This document shows, in pieces, positions 43,587 through 58,649 of a stretch of 64,000 bases of DNA (within the stretch, counting starts at the first letter, position 1; each line of letters opens with the position of its first letter). The notes below the pieces were generated by a model, which was given only the letters and a program-made list of their open reading frames with translations, was not told the DNA's origin and did no database searches. The position numbers were made by a program, and so were the translations under genes. The DNA comes from Solimonas sp. (lineage in GTDB: Bacteria > Pseudomonadota > Gammaproteobacteria > Nevskiales > Nevskiaceae). The stretch is from the NCBI GenBank assembly GCA_030149365.1, contig JASBRP010000034.1, forward strand, positions 50,434-114,433. Reading direction: 5' to 3'.

Positions 43587-46500
43587 GCGGCTTCGTCCAC
43601 CTGCGCCTGCACACCGAGTTCTCGCTGACCGACGGCATCGTTCGTGTCGAGCCGCCCAAGCGCAAGGGCGGCGGCGTCGGCGCCACGCTGACCTCGCGAG
43701 CGGCGGAGCTCAAGTTTCCCGCCATCGCCGTCACGGACACCAACAACCTGTTCGCGATGGTGAAGTTCTACAAGTCGGCCGAGGGTGCCGGCGTCAAGCC
43801 GGTGATCGGTGCCGACATCCGACTGGAAGAGCGCGTCGCCGGCGAGGCGCCGGAGCGCCTGACGCTGCTGGTGCAGAGCGACGCCGGCTACCGCAACCTG
43901 ACCAAGCTGATCTCGCTGGCCTACACGGATGGCCAGGCGCGCGGCATGCCCCTGGTCAAGCGGGAATGGCTGGCGCCGCATGCCGAAGGCCTGATCGCGC
44001 TGACCGGACGTGACGGCAGCACCTTCCGCGCCGCCGCCTCCGACCAGGTGGAGGCGGCCAAGGGTGCCCTGACCGAATTGGCCGCGATCTACCCGCAGCG
44101 CTGCTACATGGAAATCAGCCGCTGCCAGCGCCCGGGCGACGAGGAGTGGGTGCAGGCGGCCTGTGCGCTGTCGCGCCACCTGCAGGTGCCGGTGGTGGCC
44201 ACCAACGACGTGCGCTTCCTGTCGCGCAGCGAGTTCGACGTGCACGAGGCGCGTGTCTGCATCTCCCAGGGCCGCGTGCTGGGTGACGACAAGCGCCCGC
44301 GCGACTACACGCCCGAGCAGTACCTGAAGTCCGCCGAGGAGATGCAGGCGCTGTTCGCCGACATCCCCGAGGCCATCGAGAACACGCTGCAGATCGCGCG
44401 GCGCTGCACGCTGACGCTGAAGTTCGCACCGCCTTACCACCTGCCGAACTTCCCGGTGCCGGAAGGGCACGACACCAATACCTGGCTGCGCAAGGTGTCG
44501 GAGGATGGCCTGAGGCGCCGCTTCACCGAGATCGTGCTGGCCAAGCCCGAGGAAGAGTATTGGCAACGGCTCGACTACGAGCTGGGCATCATCGAGAAGA
44601 TGGGCTTTGCCGGCTACTTCCTGGTGGTGGCCGACTTCATCCAGTGGGCCAAGGGCAACGGCTGCCCGGTGGGCCCCGGCCGTGGATCGGGCGCCGGCTC
44701 GCTGGTGGCCTATGCCACGGGCATCACCGACCTGGATCCGCTGCCCTACAACCTGCTGTTCGAGCGCTTCCTGAACCCCGAGCGCGTGTCAATGCCGGAC
44801 TTCGACGTCGACTTCTGCATGGACAACCGCGACCGCGTGATCGAGTACGTCACGCACAAGTACGGCCGTCCGCACGTGGGCCAGATCATCACCTACGCCA
44901 CCATGGCGGCGCGCGGCGTGATCCGCGACGTGGCCCGTGTGATGGGGCACGGCTATGGCTTCGGCGACCGTATTTCCAAGCTGGTGCCGGGCACGCCCGG
45001 CGCCACGCTGGTGGATGCGCTGGAGACGGTGCCGGAACTGAAGGGCCTCTACGACACCGACGAGGAAGTGAAGGCGGTGGTGGACCTGGGCCTGGCGCTG
45101 GAGGGCACCACGCGCGGCGTCGGCGTGCATGCCGGCGGCGTCGTGATCGCGCCCAAGCCGCTGACCGACTACGCCCCGCTGTTCTGCGAACCAGGCGGCG
45201 CCGGCATGCGCACGCAGTTCGACATGAAGGACCTCGAGGTCGTGGGCCTGGTGAAGTTCGACTTCCTGGGCCTGAAGACGCTGACCGTGATCCAGGAGGC
45301 GGTCAATACCATCGTGCGCCAGCACGGCCGGCCGCTGGACATGCTGGCCCTGCCGCTGGACGACCAGGAGACCTTCCGCAGGATCTACCAGAGCGGCGAA
45401 TCCTCGGCGGTGTTCCAGATGGAATCCCCGGGCATGCAGAAGGCCAGCCGCGACCTGAAGCCGGACTGCTTCGAGGACATCATCGCCCTGGTATCGCTGT
45501 ACCGCCCGGGACCGATGGAGAACATCCCGACCTTCTGCGAGAACAAGCGCGACACCAGCAAGATCGAATACCTGCATCCGGAGATGGAGCTGGTGCTGCA
45601 GCCCACCTACGGCATCTTCGTGTACCAGGAACAGGTCATGCAGATGTCGCAGCGCCTGGCCGGCTATACGCTGGGTGGCGCCGACCTGCTGCGTCGCGCC
45701 ATGGGCAAGAAGATCCGCGCGGAGATGGAGAAGCAGCGCGAGATCTTCACCACCGGCGCCACCGGTCGCGGGATCGACGGCGAGGTCGCCAGCAAGGTCT
45801 TCGACCTGATGGCCAAGTTCGCGGACTACGGCTTCAACAAGTCACACGCCGCCGCCTACGCCCTGGTCAGCTACCACACCGCCTGGCTCAAGGCGCATTA
45901 CCCGGCCGAGTTCATGGCGGCGGTGCTGTCCTGCGAAATGCAGCACACCGATTCCGTCGTGCTGATGCGCGAAGAATGCCTGCGCATGGGCCTGGAGATG
46001 ATCCCGCCCGACATCAACCGCAGCTTCTACCGTTTCACCGTGCCGGGCCCCAACCAGATCCTCTATGGCATGGGCGCCATCAAGGGCGTGGGCGAGGCGG
46101 CGCTGGAAGGCATCGTCGCCGAGCGCGAGAAGAACGGTGTCTTCCAGGACCTGTTCGACTTCTGCCGCCGCATCGACCTGAAGAAGGCCAACAAGCGCGT
46201 GCTCGAGGCCCTGATCTATTCCGGCGCGCTCGACGGCTTCGGCCTCAACCGGCCGTCACTGCTGGCCTCGCTGCCCAAGGCCCTGGGCCTGGCGGAAAAG
46301 GCCGCGCAGTCGGCGGACAGCGGCCAGGTGGACCTGTTCGGCCTGGGCGGCAGCAGCAGTTCCACGCCCGCCGAGCGCATCGAGCCGCCCGAGCAGGTGC
46401 AGGACTGGCTCAAGCGCGAGAAGCTGGCGCACGAGCGCGACACCCTGGGGTTCTATCTTTCGGGGCACCCCATCGATGCCTACCAGGAGATCATCGAACA

Positions 46501-47194
46501 GGTCTGCACCGACCGCATGCGGCCGCTGATCGAGCAGTACGCCAAGCCGCCCGTGGTCGGCGCGGACGGCAAGGTCCAGTTCCAGCCGCGCCAGAAGGTC
46601 ATGTTCGCCGCCTGGGTCACGGACGTGCGCTTCTTCAAGGGCGACAAGACCGCCGACGGCAAGAGCGGGCGCGCCAGCTACAAGATCACCGTCGACGACC
46701 AGACGGCACAGTTGTCCACCTGGATCGACGTCGATGCCTGGCCGCACCTGCAGCCGGTGGTCAAGCTGGATGGCCTGGTATTCGTGATCGCCGAGATCGG
46801 CGCTTCGCCGCCCCGGGAGGGGCGTGAATCCGAGCCGCGCATGTACCGGCCGGAGTTCTTCGCGCTGTCGGACATCATGCGCGACTACCCGGTGAAGCTG
46901 GCCCTGGAATGGGGCAAGCCGGTGGCCGACGTGCAGGCGCTGCAAAAGGCGCTGAAGCCCAACATGAAGGGCACGGTCGGAATAGTCGTGCACTACCGCA
47001 ACGGGCGGCAGGCCTGCATCCTGGACCTGGCCGCCGACTGGAAGCTGCGCCTGGATGAAAATTGCCTGACCTCCGTGCAGCAGATTGCCGGCCCGGACTG
47101 CGTTAAAGTGACGTACAAGCGATATGCACCCCCCGTGACCGAGCGCCGCTTTGATCGCGCGTTTTCCGGTGGCGGGGGCGGAGACGACGAATAA
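43583..47194 (+). CDS. dnaE: DNA polymerase III alpha subunit
   Basis: Catalytic subunit of the replicative polymerase. N-terminal PHP domain ([14 protein letters not shown], residues 5-18), polymerase palm with D406 and D408 in PDFDVDF, a third acidic region further on, tandem HhH motif ([14 protein letters not shown] area), and a C-terminal OB fold and beta-clamp-binding region. The 1203 aa length is slightly above E. coli (1160). It overlaps rnhB by 4 bp and is followed by a G-rich tract and accA. Confidence 0.97.
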   Translation: MSGFVHLRLHTEFSLTDGIVRVEPPKRKGGGVGATLTSRAAELKFPAIAVTDTNNLFAMVKFYKSAEGAGVKPVIGADIRLEERVAGEAPERLTLLVQSDAGYRNLTKLISLAYTDGQARGMPLVKREWLAPHAEGLIALTGRDGSTFRAAASDQVEAAKGALTELAAIYPQRCYMEISRCQRPGDEEWVQAACALSRHLQVPVVATNDVRFLSRSEFDVHEARVCISQGRVLGDDKRPRDYTPEQYLKSAEEMQALFADIPEAIENTLQIARRCTLTLKFAPPYHLPNFPVPEGHDTNTWLRKVSEDGLRRRFTEIVLAKPEEEYWQRLDYELGIIEKMGFAGYFLVVADFIQWAKGNGCPVGPGRGSGAGSLVAYATGITDLDPLPYNLLFERFLNPERVSMPDFDVDFCMDNRDRVIEYVTHKYGRPHVGQIITYATMAARGVIRDVARVMGHGYGFGDRISKLVPGTPGATLVDALETVPELKGLYDTDEEVKAVVDLGLALEGTTRGVGVHAGGVVIAPKPLTDYAPLFCEPGGAGMRTQFDMKDLEVVGLVKFDFLGLKTLTVIQEAVNTIVRQHGRPLDMLALPLDDQETFRRIYQSGESSAVFQMESPGMQKASRDLKPDCFEDIIALVSLYRPGPMENIPTFCENKRDTSKIEYLHPEMELVLQPTYGIFVYQEQVMQMSQRLAGYTLGGADLLRRAMGKKIRAEMEKQREIFTTGATGRGIDGEVASKVFDLMAKFADYGFNKSHAAAYALVSYHTAWLKAHYPAEFMAAVLSCEMQHTDSVVLMREECLRMGLEMIPPDINRSFYRFTVPGPNQILYGMGAIKGVGEAALEGIVAEREKNGVFQDLFDFCRRIDLKKANKRVLEALIYSGALDGFGLNRPSLLASLPKALGLAEKAAQSADSGQVDLFGLGGSSSSTPAERIEPPEQVQDWLKREKLAHERDTLGFYLSGHPIDAYQEIIEQVCTDRMRPLIEQYAKPPVVGADGKVQFQPRQKVMFAAWVTDVRFFKGDKTADGKSGRASYKITVDDQTAQLSTWIDVDAWPHLQPVVKLDGLVFVIAEIGASPPREGRESEPRMYRPEFFALSDIMRDYPVKLALEWGKPVADVQALQKALKPNMKGTVGIVVHYRNGRQACILDLAADWKLRLDENCLTSVQQIAGPDCVKVTYKRYAPPVTERRFDRAFSGGGGGDDE

Positions 47195-47195
47195 A

Positions 47196-47219
47196 GGGGC
47201 TGGGGGGCGGGGACTGGGG
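47196..47219 (+). other. G-quadruplex-type G tract between dnaE and accA
   Basis: Four G-runs (47196-47199, 47202-47207, 47209-47212, 47216-47219) with loops of one to three bases, immediately after the dnaE stop at 47194. The match to the quadruplex consensus is exact. Its function, if any, is unknown. Confidence 0.6.
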
Positions 47220-47292
47220 ACCGAGGCAGGCAAAAGCGTAAGCTTTGCAGCCCTCATCCCTGAGCTCCGCTCCCCGGTTCGACGGACCGAAC

Positions 47293-48255
47293 ATGAACCT
47301 GAACTATCTGGATTTCGAGCAACCGATTGCCGAACTGCAGCAGAAGATCGAAGAGCTGCGTTTTGCCACCTCCGGCAGCGGTGTCAACCTCACCGAGGAG
47401 ATCGCCCGGCTCGACCTCAAGAGCCGCGAGCTCACCGAGCAGATCTTTGCCAACCTGACTCCCTGGCAGGTGGCGCAGCTGGCGCGCCACCCGCAGCGTC
47501 CCTACGCGCTGGACTACATCCGGACACTCTTCACCGAATGGGAAGAGCTGCACGGCGACCGCCACTATGCCGATGATCCGAGCATCGTCAGCGGCGTCGC
47601 CCGGCTGGAAGGCCGCGCAGTCTGCGTGATCGGCCAGCAGAAGGGCCGCGATGCCAAGGAGCGTGTCTACCGCAACTTCGGCATGCCCAAGCCCGAGGGC
47701 TACCGCAAGGCGCTGCGCATCATGAAGCTGGCGGAGAAGTTCAACCTGCCGATCCTCACCTTCATCGATACCCCGGGTGCCTACCCGGGCATCGGTGCCG
47801 AGGAGCGCAACCAGTCCGAGGCCATCGCCCGCAACCTGTTCGAGCTGTCGCGCCTGCGCACGCCGGTGCTGGCCACCGTGACGGGCGAGGGTGGTTCCGG
47901 CGGCGCGCTGGCGATCGGCGTGGCCGACCACGTGAGGATGCTCCAGTACAGCATCTACTCGGTGATCTCGCCGGAAGGCTGCGCCTCCATCCTGTTCAAG
48001 GATGCCGGCCGCGCCCCCGAGGCCGCCGAGGCCATGCGCATCACCTCGCGCGACCTGTTCCAGCACAAGCTGGTGGACGAGGTCGTGAGCGAACCCCTGG
48101 GCGGCGCCCACCGCGACCCGGCGGCGATGATGAACACGCTCAAGCAGAAGCTCATCTCCAACCTCGAGCGCCTGCGCCACACCCCGATGCCACAGCTGCT
48201 GGCCAACCGCTACCAGCGCCTGATGTCCTACGGCGCGCACGACCGGCTCAACTGA
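47293..48255 (+). CDS. accA: acetyl-CoA carboxylase carboxyltransferase subunit alpha
   Basis: With AccD transfers CO2 from carboxybiotin to acetyl-CoA, giving malonyl-CoA. Starts [20 protein letters not shown], the typical N-terminal helix. [33 protein letters not shown] and [15 protein letters not shown] are family signatures. The 320 aa length fits. ATG 47293 was chosen over an upstream in-frame ATG at 47245 by homology of the N-terminus. tilS follows after 8 bp. Confidence 0.97.
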   Translation: MNLNYLDFEQPIAELQQKIEELRFATSGSGVNLTEEIARLDLKSRELTEQIFANLTPWQVAQLARHPQRPYALDYIRTLFTEWEELHGDRHYADDPSIVSGVARLEGRAVCVIGQQKGRDAKERVYRNFGMPKPEGYRKALRIMKLAEKFNLPILTFIDTPGAYPGIGAEERNQSEAIARNLFELSRLRTPVLATVTGEGGSGGALAIGVADHVRMLQYSIYSVISPEGCASILFKDAGRAPEAAEAMRITSRDLFQHKLVDEVVSEPLGGAHRDPAAMMNTLKQKLISNLERLRHTPMPQLLANRYQRLMSYGAHDRLN

Positions 48256-48263
48256 GCTCCGCC

Positions 48264-51295
<3,032 letters not shown>

Positions 51296-51307
51296 GGGGC
51301 TCCTGAT

Positions 51308-52144
51308 ATGAAACTCTGCGGACGCGAGATCGGTCTCGACCAGCCCCTGTTCCTGATTGCCGGCCCGGACACCCTGGAGTCCCAGGACCTGGCCCTGGAA
51401 GTCGCCGGCCATATCAAGCCGATCGCGGACAAGCTCGGCATCCTGTACATCTTCAAGGGCAGCTTCGACAAGGCCAACCGCAGCTCGCACAAGAGCTACC
51501 GCGGCCCGGGCCTCGAAGGCGGCCTGAAGATCATGGAAGAAGTGAAGAAGCAGATCGGCGTGCCGGTGCTGACCGACGTGCACGAGGACACCCCGCTGGG
51601 CGAGGTTGCCTCCGTCATCGACGTGATCCAGACCCCGGCCTTCCTCTGCCGCCAGACCAACTTCATGCAGAACGTGGCCAAGACCGGCCGGCCGATCAAC
51701 GTCAAGAAGGGCCAGTTCATGTCGCCCTGGGAGATGGGCAACGTCATCGAGAAGATGACCGCCGTCGCCCCGCACCAGTTCATGCTCTGCGAGCGCGGCT
51801 TCAGCTTCGGCTACAACAACCTGGTCGCCGACATGCGCGGCCTGGCCATCATGCGCAAGTACGCCCCCGTGGTGTTCGACGGCACGCACACCGTGCAATT
51901 GCCGGGCGGGCAGGGCAATGCCTCCGGCGGCATGCGCGAGATGATCCCCGTGCTGGCCCGCGCCGCCATCGGCGCCGGCGTGTCCGGCCTGTTCCTGGAA
52001 ACCCATCCGGACCCGGATTCCGCCCTCTGCGACGGCCCCAACTCGCTGCCGCTGAAGCACCTCGGCAACCTGCTGGAGACGCTGGTGGAGCTGGACCGCG
52101 TGGTCAAGAAGAGCGGCCTGCTCGAGAAGCAGCTCGGCGCCTGA
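51308..52144 (+). CDS. kdsA: 3-deoxy-8-phosphooctulonate synthase
   Basis: Condenses arabinose 5-phosphate and phosphoenolpyruvate to KDO-8-phosphate for the LPS inner core. Visible signatures are [25 protein letters not shown], the glycine-rich [10 protein letters not shown], and [12 protein letters not shown] near the C-terminus. The 278 aa length is standard. Its substrate PEP is made by enolase, encoded just downstream. Confidence 0.97.
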   Translation: MKLCGREIGLDQPLFLIAGPDTLESQDLALEVAGHIKPIADKLGILYIFKGSFDKANRSSHKSYRGPGLEGGLKIMEEVKKQIGVPVLTDVHEDTPLGEVASVIDVIQTPAFLCRQTNFMQNVAKTGRPINVKKGQFMSPWEMGNVIEKMTAVAPHQFMLCERGFSFGYNNLVADMRGLAIMRKYAPVVFDGTHTVQLPGGQGNASGGMREMIPVLARAAIGAGVSGLFLETHPDPDSALCDGPNSLPLKHLGNLLETLVELDRVVKKSGLLEKQLGA

Positions 52145-52187
52145 GGCCAGGGCTCATGAGGCGGCGAACCGGTCCGGTGCGCAGTCC

Positions 52188-52691
52188 ATGAGCCAGGGTG
52201 CCCGGCTCCGCGTGGAAGCCTGCCGGGTTCCGGCAGGCACGCTGCTCGACGCGCATCGCCTGGCCGGCAGCTTCACCGACTGTTTCGTCACCGAAGTGCC
52301 GGGAATCATCCCGCAGGCCCGCTACATCGAGGCCTTCTACACCACGCCGCTGTTCAAGGCCGAGCGCCTGATCCTCATGTTGCTGCTGCGTCCTTCGAGC
52401 GACGCGGCTGCCCAGCAGCTGGCGGCTGGCCTGCGCGAGGATTTCGCGGCCTGGCAGGTCGAGGGCAGGGCCAGCAACGAACTGCTCATGGCGGCCGGAC
52501 GTACGCGCTCTTGGCTGCAGGCACTGCCGTCGGCAGGTGGGACACGCCTGCTCTTCGGTTCCGCCATCGTGCCGGCCCGGAATTCCTCGCCCGGCAGCGA
52601 TCCGCTGGGCCCTGCTTTCCGTGCATTGCTGGGCTTCCACACCCTCTATTCGCGGGCCTTGCTGCAGGCGGCTGGCCGGCGCCTGGCGTAA
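52188..52691 (+). CDS. uncharacterised protein between kdsA and eno
   Basis: 167 aa, no family firmly recognised. No signal peptide and no clear membrane helix. Contains DAHRLAGSFTDCFVTEVPG, a mixed central part with RLILMLLLRPSSD, an aromatic AFRALLGFHTLYSRALL near the end, and a basic C-terminus. The shape recalls small DUF2867-like proteins, but the resemblance is too weak to use as a name. It lies 43 bp after kdsA and 96 bp before eno on the same strand, is uninterrupted, and has codon use like its neighbours, so it is probably a true gene. No clear Shine-Dalgarno precedes ATG 52188. Confidence 0.7.
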   Translation: MSQGARLRVEACRVPAGTLLDAHRLAGSFTDCFVTEVPGIIPQARYIEAFYTTPLFKAERLILMLLLRPSSDAAAQQLAAGLREDFAAWQVEGRASNELLMAAGRTRSWLQALPSAGGTRLLFGSAIVPARNSSPGSDPLGPAFRALLGFHTLYSRALLQAAGRRLA

Positions 52692-52697
52692 GACTGA

Positions 52698-54083
<1,386 letters not shown>

Positions 54084-54092
54084 GCTAGGGTA

Positions 54093-54371
54093 ATGAACAA
54101 CCGTGTCGCCATTGCGGTTCTCGCCCTGATGTTGACGGGGCTGCAATGGCGGCTGTGGGTTGCTGACGGCGGTGTGGCTCACACCCACCGCCTGAAGTCC
54201 CAGGTGCAGGCACAGCAGGAAGAGAACTCCAAGCTGAGGGCGCGCAATGCCGCCCGCGATGCCGAGGTCCGCGACCTGGGCACCGGCACCGCCGCCATCG
54301 AGGCGCGCGCGCGCACCACCCTGGGCATGATCAAGTCGAACGAGACCTTCTATCTCGTGGTCTCGCAGTAA
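54093..54371 (+). CDS. ftsB: cell division protein FtsB
   Basis: Small bitopic membrane protein of the divisome FtsQLB complex. The 92 aa comprise a short cytoplasmic start, one membrane helix (residues 4-20, VAIAVLALMLTGLQWRLW), a coiled coil (about 29-65, LKSQVQAQQEENSKLRARN), and a small periplasmic end with EARARTTLGMIKSNETFY, the typical motif. The position after eno and before ispD is conserved. Confidence 0.95.
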   Translation: MNNRVAIAVLALMLTGLQWRLWVADGGVAHTHRLKSQVQAQQEENSKLRARNAARDAEVRDLGTGTAAIEARARTTLGMIKSNETFYLVVSQ

Positions 54372-54387
54372 GCCGCATCCTGCCGCT

Positions 54388-55098
54388 GTGAATTCCAAGG
54401 CGCGTTACTGGGCCGTGCTTCCCGCCGCCGGCGGTGGTACACGCATGGGCTCGGCCCGCCCGAAGCAATACCTTCCCCTGAGAGGCCGCTCCCTGATCGA
54501 GTGGAGCCTGGCGCCCTTCCTCGAGTCCGAGCGGATCGACGGCGTGGTGGTGGTGCTGGCCCGCAACGACACCGAGTTCCAGCGCCTGCCGATCGCCCGC
54601 CATCCCCGCATCGTCACCACCACCGGCGGCTCCGCTCGCGCCGAATCGGTGCTGGCGGGGCTGGAGACGGTGGCGCGGCGGGCCGCCGCCTTCGACGAGG
54701 TCTACGCCCTGGTGCATGACGCGGCGCGGCCCTGCGTGGCCTGGAACGACATCGAGAAGCTCTGCGAGGAGGCAGCCGACGAGCAGGGCGGCCTGCTGGC
54801 GCTGCCGGTCAGCGACACGCTGAAGCAGGCTCGCAAGGGCAAGGTCGCGGGCACGGTGGATCGCGAATCCGTCTGGCGTGCCCAGACCCCCCAGCTGTTC
54901 CGGCTGGACCTGCTGACGCAGTCCCTGCGCCAGTGCGGCGAGCGCGGCCTGACGGTCACCGACGAGGCCAGCGCCATGGAGCACTCCGGCTACGAGCCGC
55001 GCCTGGTGCGCGGCCGTGAGAGCAACATCAAGGTGACCTACCCCGAAGACCTGCCGCTGGCCGAATTCTGGCTGGAGCAACAGGAGAGCAGTCCGTGA
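54388..55098 (+). CDS. ispD: 2-C-methyl-D-erythritol 4-phosphate cytidylyltransferase
   Basis: Third step of the MEP pathway. The nucleotide-binding loop [17 protein letters not shown] lies at residues 12-28. VHDAARPCV and [14 protein letters not shown] [12 protein letters not shown] hold further active-site residues. The 236 aa length is normal. The start is GTG 54388, and the stop overlaps ispF (GTGA). Confidence 0.96.
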   Translation: MNSKARYWAVLPAAGGGTRMGSARPKQYLPLRGRSLIEWSLAPFLESERIDGVVVVLARNDTEFQRLPIARHPRIVTTTGGSARAESVLAGLETVARRAAAFDEVYALVHDAARPCVAWNDIEKLCEEAADEQGGLLALPVSDTLKQARKGKVAGTVDRESVWRAQTPQLFRLDLLTQSLRQCGERGLTVTDEASAMEHSGYEPRLVRGRESNIKVTYPEDLPLAEFWLEQQESSP

Positions 55099-55574
55099 AC
55101 ATCCGCATCGGCCATGGCTTCGACGCGCACCGCATCGAGGCGGGCGAGGGCGTCCATCTCGGCGGCGTCCATATCCCCTGTGCCTGGCGCATCATCGCCC
55201 ACTCCGATGGCGACGTGATGATCCATGCCCTCTGCGACGCCCTGCTGGGCGCCATCGCCGGTGGCGACATCGGCAAGCTGTTCCCCGACACGGACTCGCA
55301 GTTCAAGGGCATCGACAGCCGCCGTCTGTTGGCCGAGGTCATGCGCCGCGTGCGCGAGGCCGGCTACGGCGTGGTCAACGCCGACCTGACCCTGATCGCC
55401 CAGGTGCCGCGCGTTTCGCCGCATACCCCGGCCATGCGCCAGAACCTGGCGGCGGACCTGGGCGTGGACCTCGGCCGGGTCAACGTCAAGGCCACCACCA
55501 ACGAGGAAATGGGGCATATCGGACGCAAGGAAGGCATCGCGGCGCACGCCGTGGTGCTGCTGGCGGCTGCCTAG
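55095..55574 (+). CDS. ispF: 2-C-methyl-D-erythritol 2,4-cyclodiphosphate synthase
   Basis: Fifth step of the MEP pathway. Zinc ligands D10, H12 (GHGFDAHR) and H44 (VMIHAL) are present, with [16 protein letters not shown] near the C-terminus. The 159 aa length is standard. The start is GTG 55095, overlapping ispD. Its stop overlaps, tail to tail, the stop of the minus-strand gene beyond (CTAG). Confidence 0.96.
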   Translation: MNIRIGHGFDAHRIEAGEGVHLGGVHIPCAWRIIAHSDGDVMIHALCDALLGAIAGGDIGKLFPDTDSQFKGIDSRRLLAEVMRRVREAGYGVVNADLTLIAQVPRVSPHTPAMRQNLAADLGVDLGRVNVKATTNEEMGHIGRKEGIAAHAVVLLAAA

Positions 55575-55987
55575 GGCCTGCCCTGGCTTGCGCCTTCGGC
55601 CTGCCGGGCCTCGATCTCGTAGCGGTTGTCCCAGTAGGCCCGTCCGCCACGGCGCCAGGCGTCGCAGGACGCCCACAGGTAGAGCAGGGGAAACAGCAGG
55701 CCCCAGCGCTCGTACTGCCGCACATGCACCAGCTCGTGGGCCAGGGTGCGCTCCATCGCGTCGGCATCGCGGGCCAGGACCAGGTGTCCGATGGTGATGG
55801 CGCCGACCCAGCCCCGCGCCAGCACCCAGCCGCTGAAGCCGCCGTAGGCGAACAGGGCGCCGGTGCCGCCGATCCGCCGCCATTGCCAGCCGCCGCCCAG
55901 CAGCGCCGGCAGGGCCAGCAGCAGGCCGGCGAGGGTCCAGGGCAGGGGCCAGGCCAGGCGGACCAGGGCCCGCCCCAGCCGGATCAT
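55571..55987 (-). CDS. small membrane-associated HExxH protein (putative zinc peptidase)
   Basis: 138 aa with one or two hydrophobic segments at about residues 10-33 and 45-60. H-E-L-V-H in [16 protein letters not shown] is a zincin motif, followed by an aromatic stretch (LLFPLLYLW). A possible third ligand is E in [11 protein letters not shown] near the C-terminus. The family is seen in proteobacteria but has no assigned function that I know of, so peptidase activity is inferred from the motif alone. ATG 55987 overlaps the smr stop (ATGA), so the two are co-translated. Confidence 0.75.
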   Translation of the reverse strand: MIRLGRALVRLAWPLPWTLAGLLLALPALLGGGWQWRRIGGTGALFAYGGFSGWVLARGWVGAITIGHLVLARDADAMERTLAHELVHVRQYERWGLLFPLLYLWASCDAWRRGGRAYWDNRYEIEARQAEGASQGRP

Positions 55988-56529
55988 GCCGGGCCGCCGC
56001 GGCGTCGCAGCAGCGCGTAGACCGCCCCGGTGCCGCCGTCCACCTGGCGGGCGGAGCAGAAGGCCAGTACGTCGCGGCGCTTGCGCAGCCAGCCGTCGAG
56101 CAGACTCTTGATCACCGGGCCGGAGTTGGGCGAGCCGTTGCCCTTGCCGTGGATGATCCGGACACAGCGCAGGTCCTGGTCCTGGCACAAGGCCAGGAAC
56201 TGGCTCACGGCCTCCCTGGCACGGTCTCGGTTCAGGCCGTGCAGGTCCAGTTCCTTCTCGATCCGGTACTGTCCGCGGCGCAGCTTGCGGAACACGCTGT
56301 CCTGGATGCCGTCGGCCCGGTAGGACAGGGTGTCGCCGCTCTCGAAGAGCTCGTCGGGCTCCTCCAGCAGTTCCCGCATGACCTGGCGGTCATCCGCCTC
56401 GCGGAAGCGTGGCAGGGTGGACAGGCGGCGGCCGGACAGGGTGATGTGCTCGCTCGGGCCCTTGGGGCGCACGTCCCGCACGGCTTCGCGGAACAGGGCG
56501 CTGTCGTCTTCGTCGGGGTTTTCGGTCAT
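55984..56529 (-). CDS. Smr domain protein (SmrA/YfcN-like)
   Basis: Small MutS-related domain protein, 181 aa, likely a nuclease or nucleic-acid-binding protein. A charged N-terminal part precedes the Smr domain, which shows LDLHGLNRDRAREAV and, later, RIIHGKGNGSPNSGP, the two defining motifs. ATG 56529 was chosen because AAGGA lies seven bases upstream; a longer in-frame start at 56550 has none. Substrate unknown. Possible roles in collided-ribosome or RNA cleavage, known for other Smr proteins, are not shown here. Confidence 0.9.
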   Translation of the reverse strand: MTENPDEDDSALFREAVRDVRPKGPSEHITLSGRRLSTLPRFREADDRQVMRELLEEPDELFESGDTLSYRADGIQDSVFRKLRRGQYRIEKELDLHGLNRDRAREAVSQFLALCQDQDLRCVRIIHGKGNGSPNSGPVIKSLLDGWLRKRRDVLAFCSARQVDGGTGAVYALLRRRGGPA

Positions 56530-56599
56530 GAAAAAGTCCTTCCAACTCAACCATCATAGTCCCTGACCCGGTAAACTAGGGCCAGCTAATTCGGTTCGC

Positions 56600-57346
56600 A
56601 TGAAAATCCTGCTCTCCAACGACGACGGCTGCATGGCGCCGGGCCTGCGCTGCCTGCACGAACACCTCCGCCGGCATCACGAGGTCACCGTGGTGGCGCC
56701 GGACCGCAACCGCAGCGGCGCCAGCAATTCGCTGACCCTGCTGAACCCGATCCGTGCCCAGTGCCATCCGGACGGCGTCTGGTGCGTGGACGGCACCCCG
56801 ACCGACAGCGTCCACCTGGCGTTGACCGGGCTGCTCGACACCAAGCCCGACATGGTGGTTTCCGGCATCAACGCCGGCGCCAACCTGGGCGACGACACCC
56901 TGTACTCGGGCACCGTGGCCGCCGCCATGGAAGGCCGACACCTGGGCCTGTCCGCCATCGCCGTGTCCTGTGTTTCGCACAATCCGCAGCATTACGACAC
57001 CGCCGCCCGCGTGACCCTGCGCCTAGTAGAGCGGCTGGCGGAAGACCCGCTGCCGGGCGATACGATCCTCAACGTCAACGTGCCCGACATCCCCTGGGAG
57101 CAACTCCAGGGCTTCGAGGTCACCCGCCTGGGCAACCGCCACCGCGCCGAGTCCGTGACCAAGTCCGCCGACCCGCGCGGCCGGCCGATCTACTGGATCG
57201 GCGCCGCCGGTGGCGAGGCCGACTGCGGTCCGGGCACCGATTTCTACGCCGTGGCGCACAACCGCGCCTCGATCACGCCGATCCTGGTGGATCTCACGCG
57301 GCACAGCCTGCTGGACCGGCTGGGGCAATGGGCCGCCCGCCTGTGA
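56600..57346 (+). CDS. surE: 5'/3'-nucleotidase SurE
   Basis: Stationary-phase survival protein that dephosphorylates nucleoside monophosphates. Metal-binding D8-D9 (LLSNDDG), S39 (NRSGAS) and N91 ([12 protein letters not shown]) are intact. The 248 aa length is normal. It is followed by pcm with overlapping frames, the widespread surE-pcm pair. The usual truD gene in front of surE is not present here. Confidence 0.96.
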   Translation: MKILLSNDDGCMAPGLRCLHEHLRRHHEVTVVAPDRNRSGASNSLTLLNPIRAQCHPDGVWCVDGTPTDSVHLALTGLLDTKPDMVVSGINAGANLGDDTLYSGTVAAAMEGRHLGLSAIAVSCVSHNPQHYDTAARVTLRLVERLAEDPLPGDTILNVNVPDIPWEQLQGFEVTRLGNRHRAESVTKSADPRGRPIYWIGAAGGEADCGPGTDFYAVAHNRASITPILVDLTRHSLLDRLGQWAARL

Positions 57347-58044
57347 GGTACGACCTGCGCAACAAGACGCCGGCCCAGGCGCGCGCCGCTGCCAATGGCG
57401 GCGTGGCGGCGGCCGTTCCGGCACCGCGCTCGCGCCTGATCGACGAGCTGCGCCGCCTCGGCATCAGCGACGAGAAGGTGCTGGCGACCATGGCCCGGCT
57501 GCCGCGGCACGAGTTTGTCTCGGAGGCCCTCAAGACCCGGGCCTACGACAACGACGCCCTGCCGATCGGCCATGCCCAGACCATCTCCCAGCCCTATATC
57601 GTCGCCCTGATGACGCAGCTGCTGCTGCAGGGCAAGCGCCTGAAGCGCGTGCTGGAGATCGGCACCGGCAGCGGTTACCAGACTGCCGTGCTGGCCGACC
57701 TGGTGGAGGTCGTGTTCACGGTGGAACGCATCAAGCCGCTGTCCGAGGTCGCCCGCAAGCGCCTGACCGAGGTCGGCTGCCGCAACGTGCATTTCGGTTA
57801 CGCCGACGGCATGCAGGGCTGGATGCCGTATGCCCCCTATGACGGCATCCTCGTCACCGCGGGCGCGGAGAGCGTGCCGCCGGCCTTGCTGGAGCAACTC
57901 GACAAGGGTGGGCGCCTGGTGATTCCCGTGGGTCCGCAGGGCCGCCAGGTGCTGCGCGTAATCGACCGCCGCATCACCGGTGCCTTCAAGGAGCAGGACG
58001 TGACGCCCGTGAGTTTCGTGCCGCTGCTGGCAGGAAAAGCCTGA
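57328..58044 (+). CDS. pcm: protein-L-isoaspartate O-methyltransferase
   Basis: Repairs isoaspartyl residues in aged proteins using [18 protein letters not shown] is the SAM-binding motif [16 protein letters not shown] and the [10 protein letters not shown] region are typical of PCMT. ATG 57328 gives 238 aa and overlaps surE by 19 bp. GTG 57343, forming GTGA with the surE stop, is a good alternative. The stop shares a base with the next start (TGATG). Confidence 0.94.
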   Translation: MGRPPVRYDLRNKTPAQARAAANGGVAAAVPAPRSRLIDELRRLGISDEKVLATMARLPRHEFVSEALKTRAYDNDALPIGHAQTISQPYIVALMTQLLLQGKRLKRVLEIGTGSGYQTAVLADLVEVVFTVERIKPLSEVARKRLTEVGCRNVHFGYADGMQGWMPYAPYDGILVTAGAESVPPALLEQLDKGGRLVIPVGPQGRQVLRVIDRRITGAFKEQDVTPVSFVPLLAGKA

Positions 58045-58649
58045 TGGAAGCCTTCGGCCAGTGGTTGAGCGGCATCCTGTCGCATCTCGGCTACGCCGAG
58101 ATCGTGTTCCTGATGGCCCTGGAATCCAGCCTGTTCCCGGTGCCCTCGGAGCTGGTGATGATCCCGGCCGGCTATCTCGCCGCCAAGGGCCAGCTGAACC
58201 CCTTCCTGGCGGTGGCCGCGGGCGGCCTGGGCTCCCTGATTGGCGCCAGTGCCAACTACGTGCTGGGCCGCTACGCCGGCCGTGCCTTCCTGCTGCGCTA
58301 CGGCAAGTACTTCCTGATCAACGAGCAGAAGTACCAGGAGGCCGAGGCCCTGTTCCTGAAGAACGCCAACCTGGCCACCTTCGTCGGGCGCCTGCTGCCC
58401 GTGATCCGTCACCTGATCTCGCTGCCGGCCGGTGTGTTCGGCATGGCGCTGCTGCCCTTTGCGGTCATCACCACCGTGGGCGCCACGCTGTGGTGCGCGA
58501 TCCTGGTGGCGGCGGGCTATTACTTCGGCGAGCCGGCGATCCAGGCCATCACCGAGTACACCCATGAGCTGGCCATTGCCACGGTGCTGCTGACGGCCGC
58601 CTTCGGCCTGTGGTTCCTGCTGCGCCGCCGCCCCCGGGGCGCTGCGTGA
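58044..58649 (+). CDS. DedA-family membrane protein
   Basis: Polytopic inner-membrane protein, 201 aa, of the DedA/SNARE-associated superfamily, whose members act as lipid scramblase- or flippase-like transporters, including undecaprenyl-phosphate recycling in some cases. Conserved parts are the ESSLFPVPSELVMIPAGYLA hairpin, FGRLLPV-like VGRLLPVIRHLISLPAG with the key arginines, and about four helices. It is coupled to pcm (TGATG) and nlpD (GTGA), so it sits inside the surE-pcm-nlpD operon. Substrate not determined. Confidence 0.9.
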   Translation: MEAFGQWLSGILSHLGYAEIVFLMALESSLFPVPSELVMIPAGYLAAKGQLNPFLAVAAGGLGSLIGASANYVLGRYAGRAFLLRYGKYFLINEQKYQEAEALFLKNANLATFVGRLLPVIRHLISLPAGVFGMALLPFAVITTVGATLWCAILVAAGYYFGEPAIQAITEYTHELAIATVLLTAAFGLWFLLRRRPRGAA

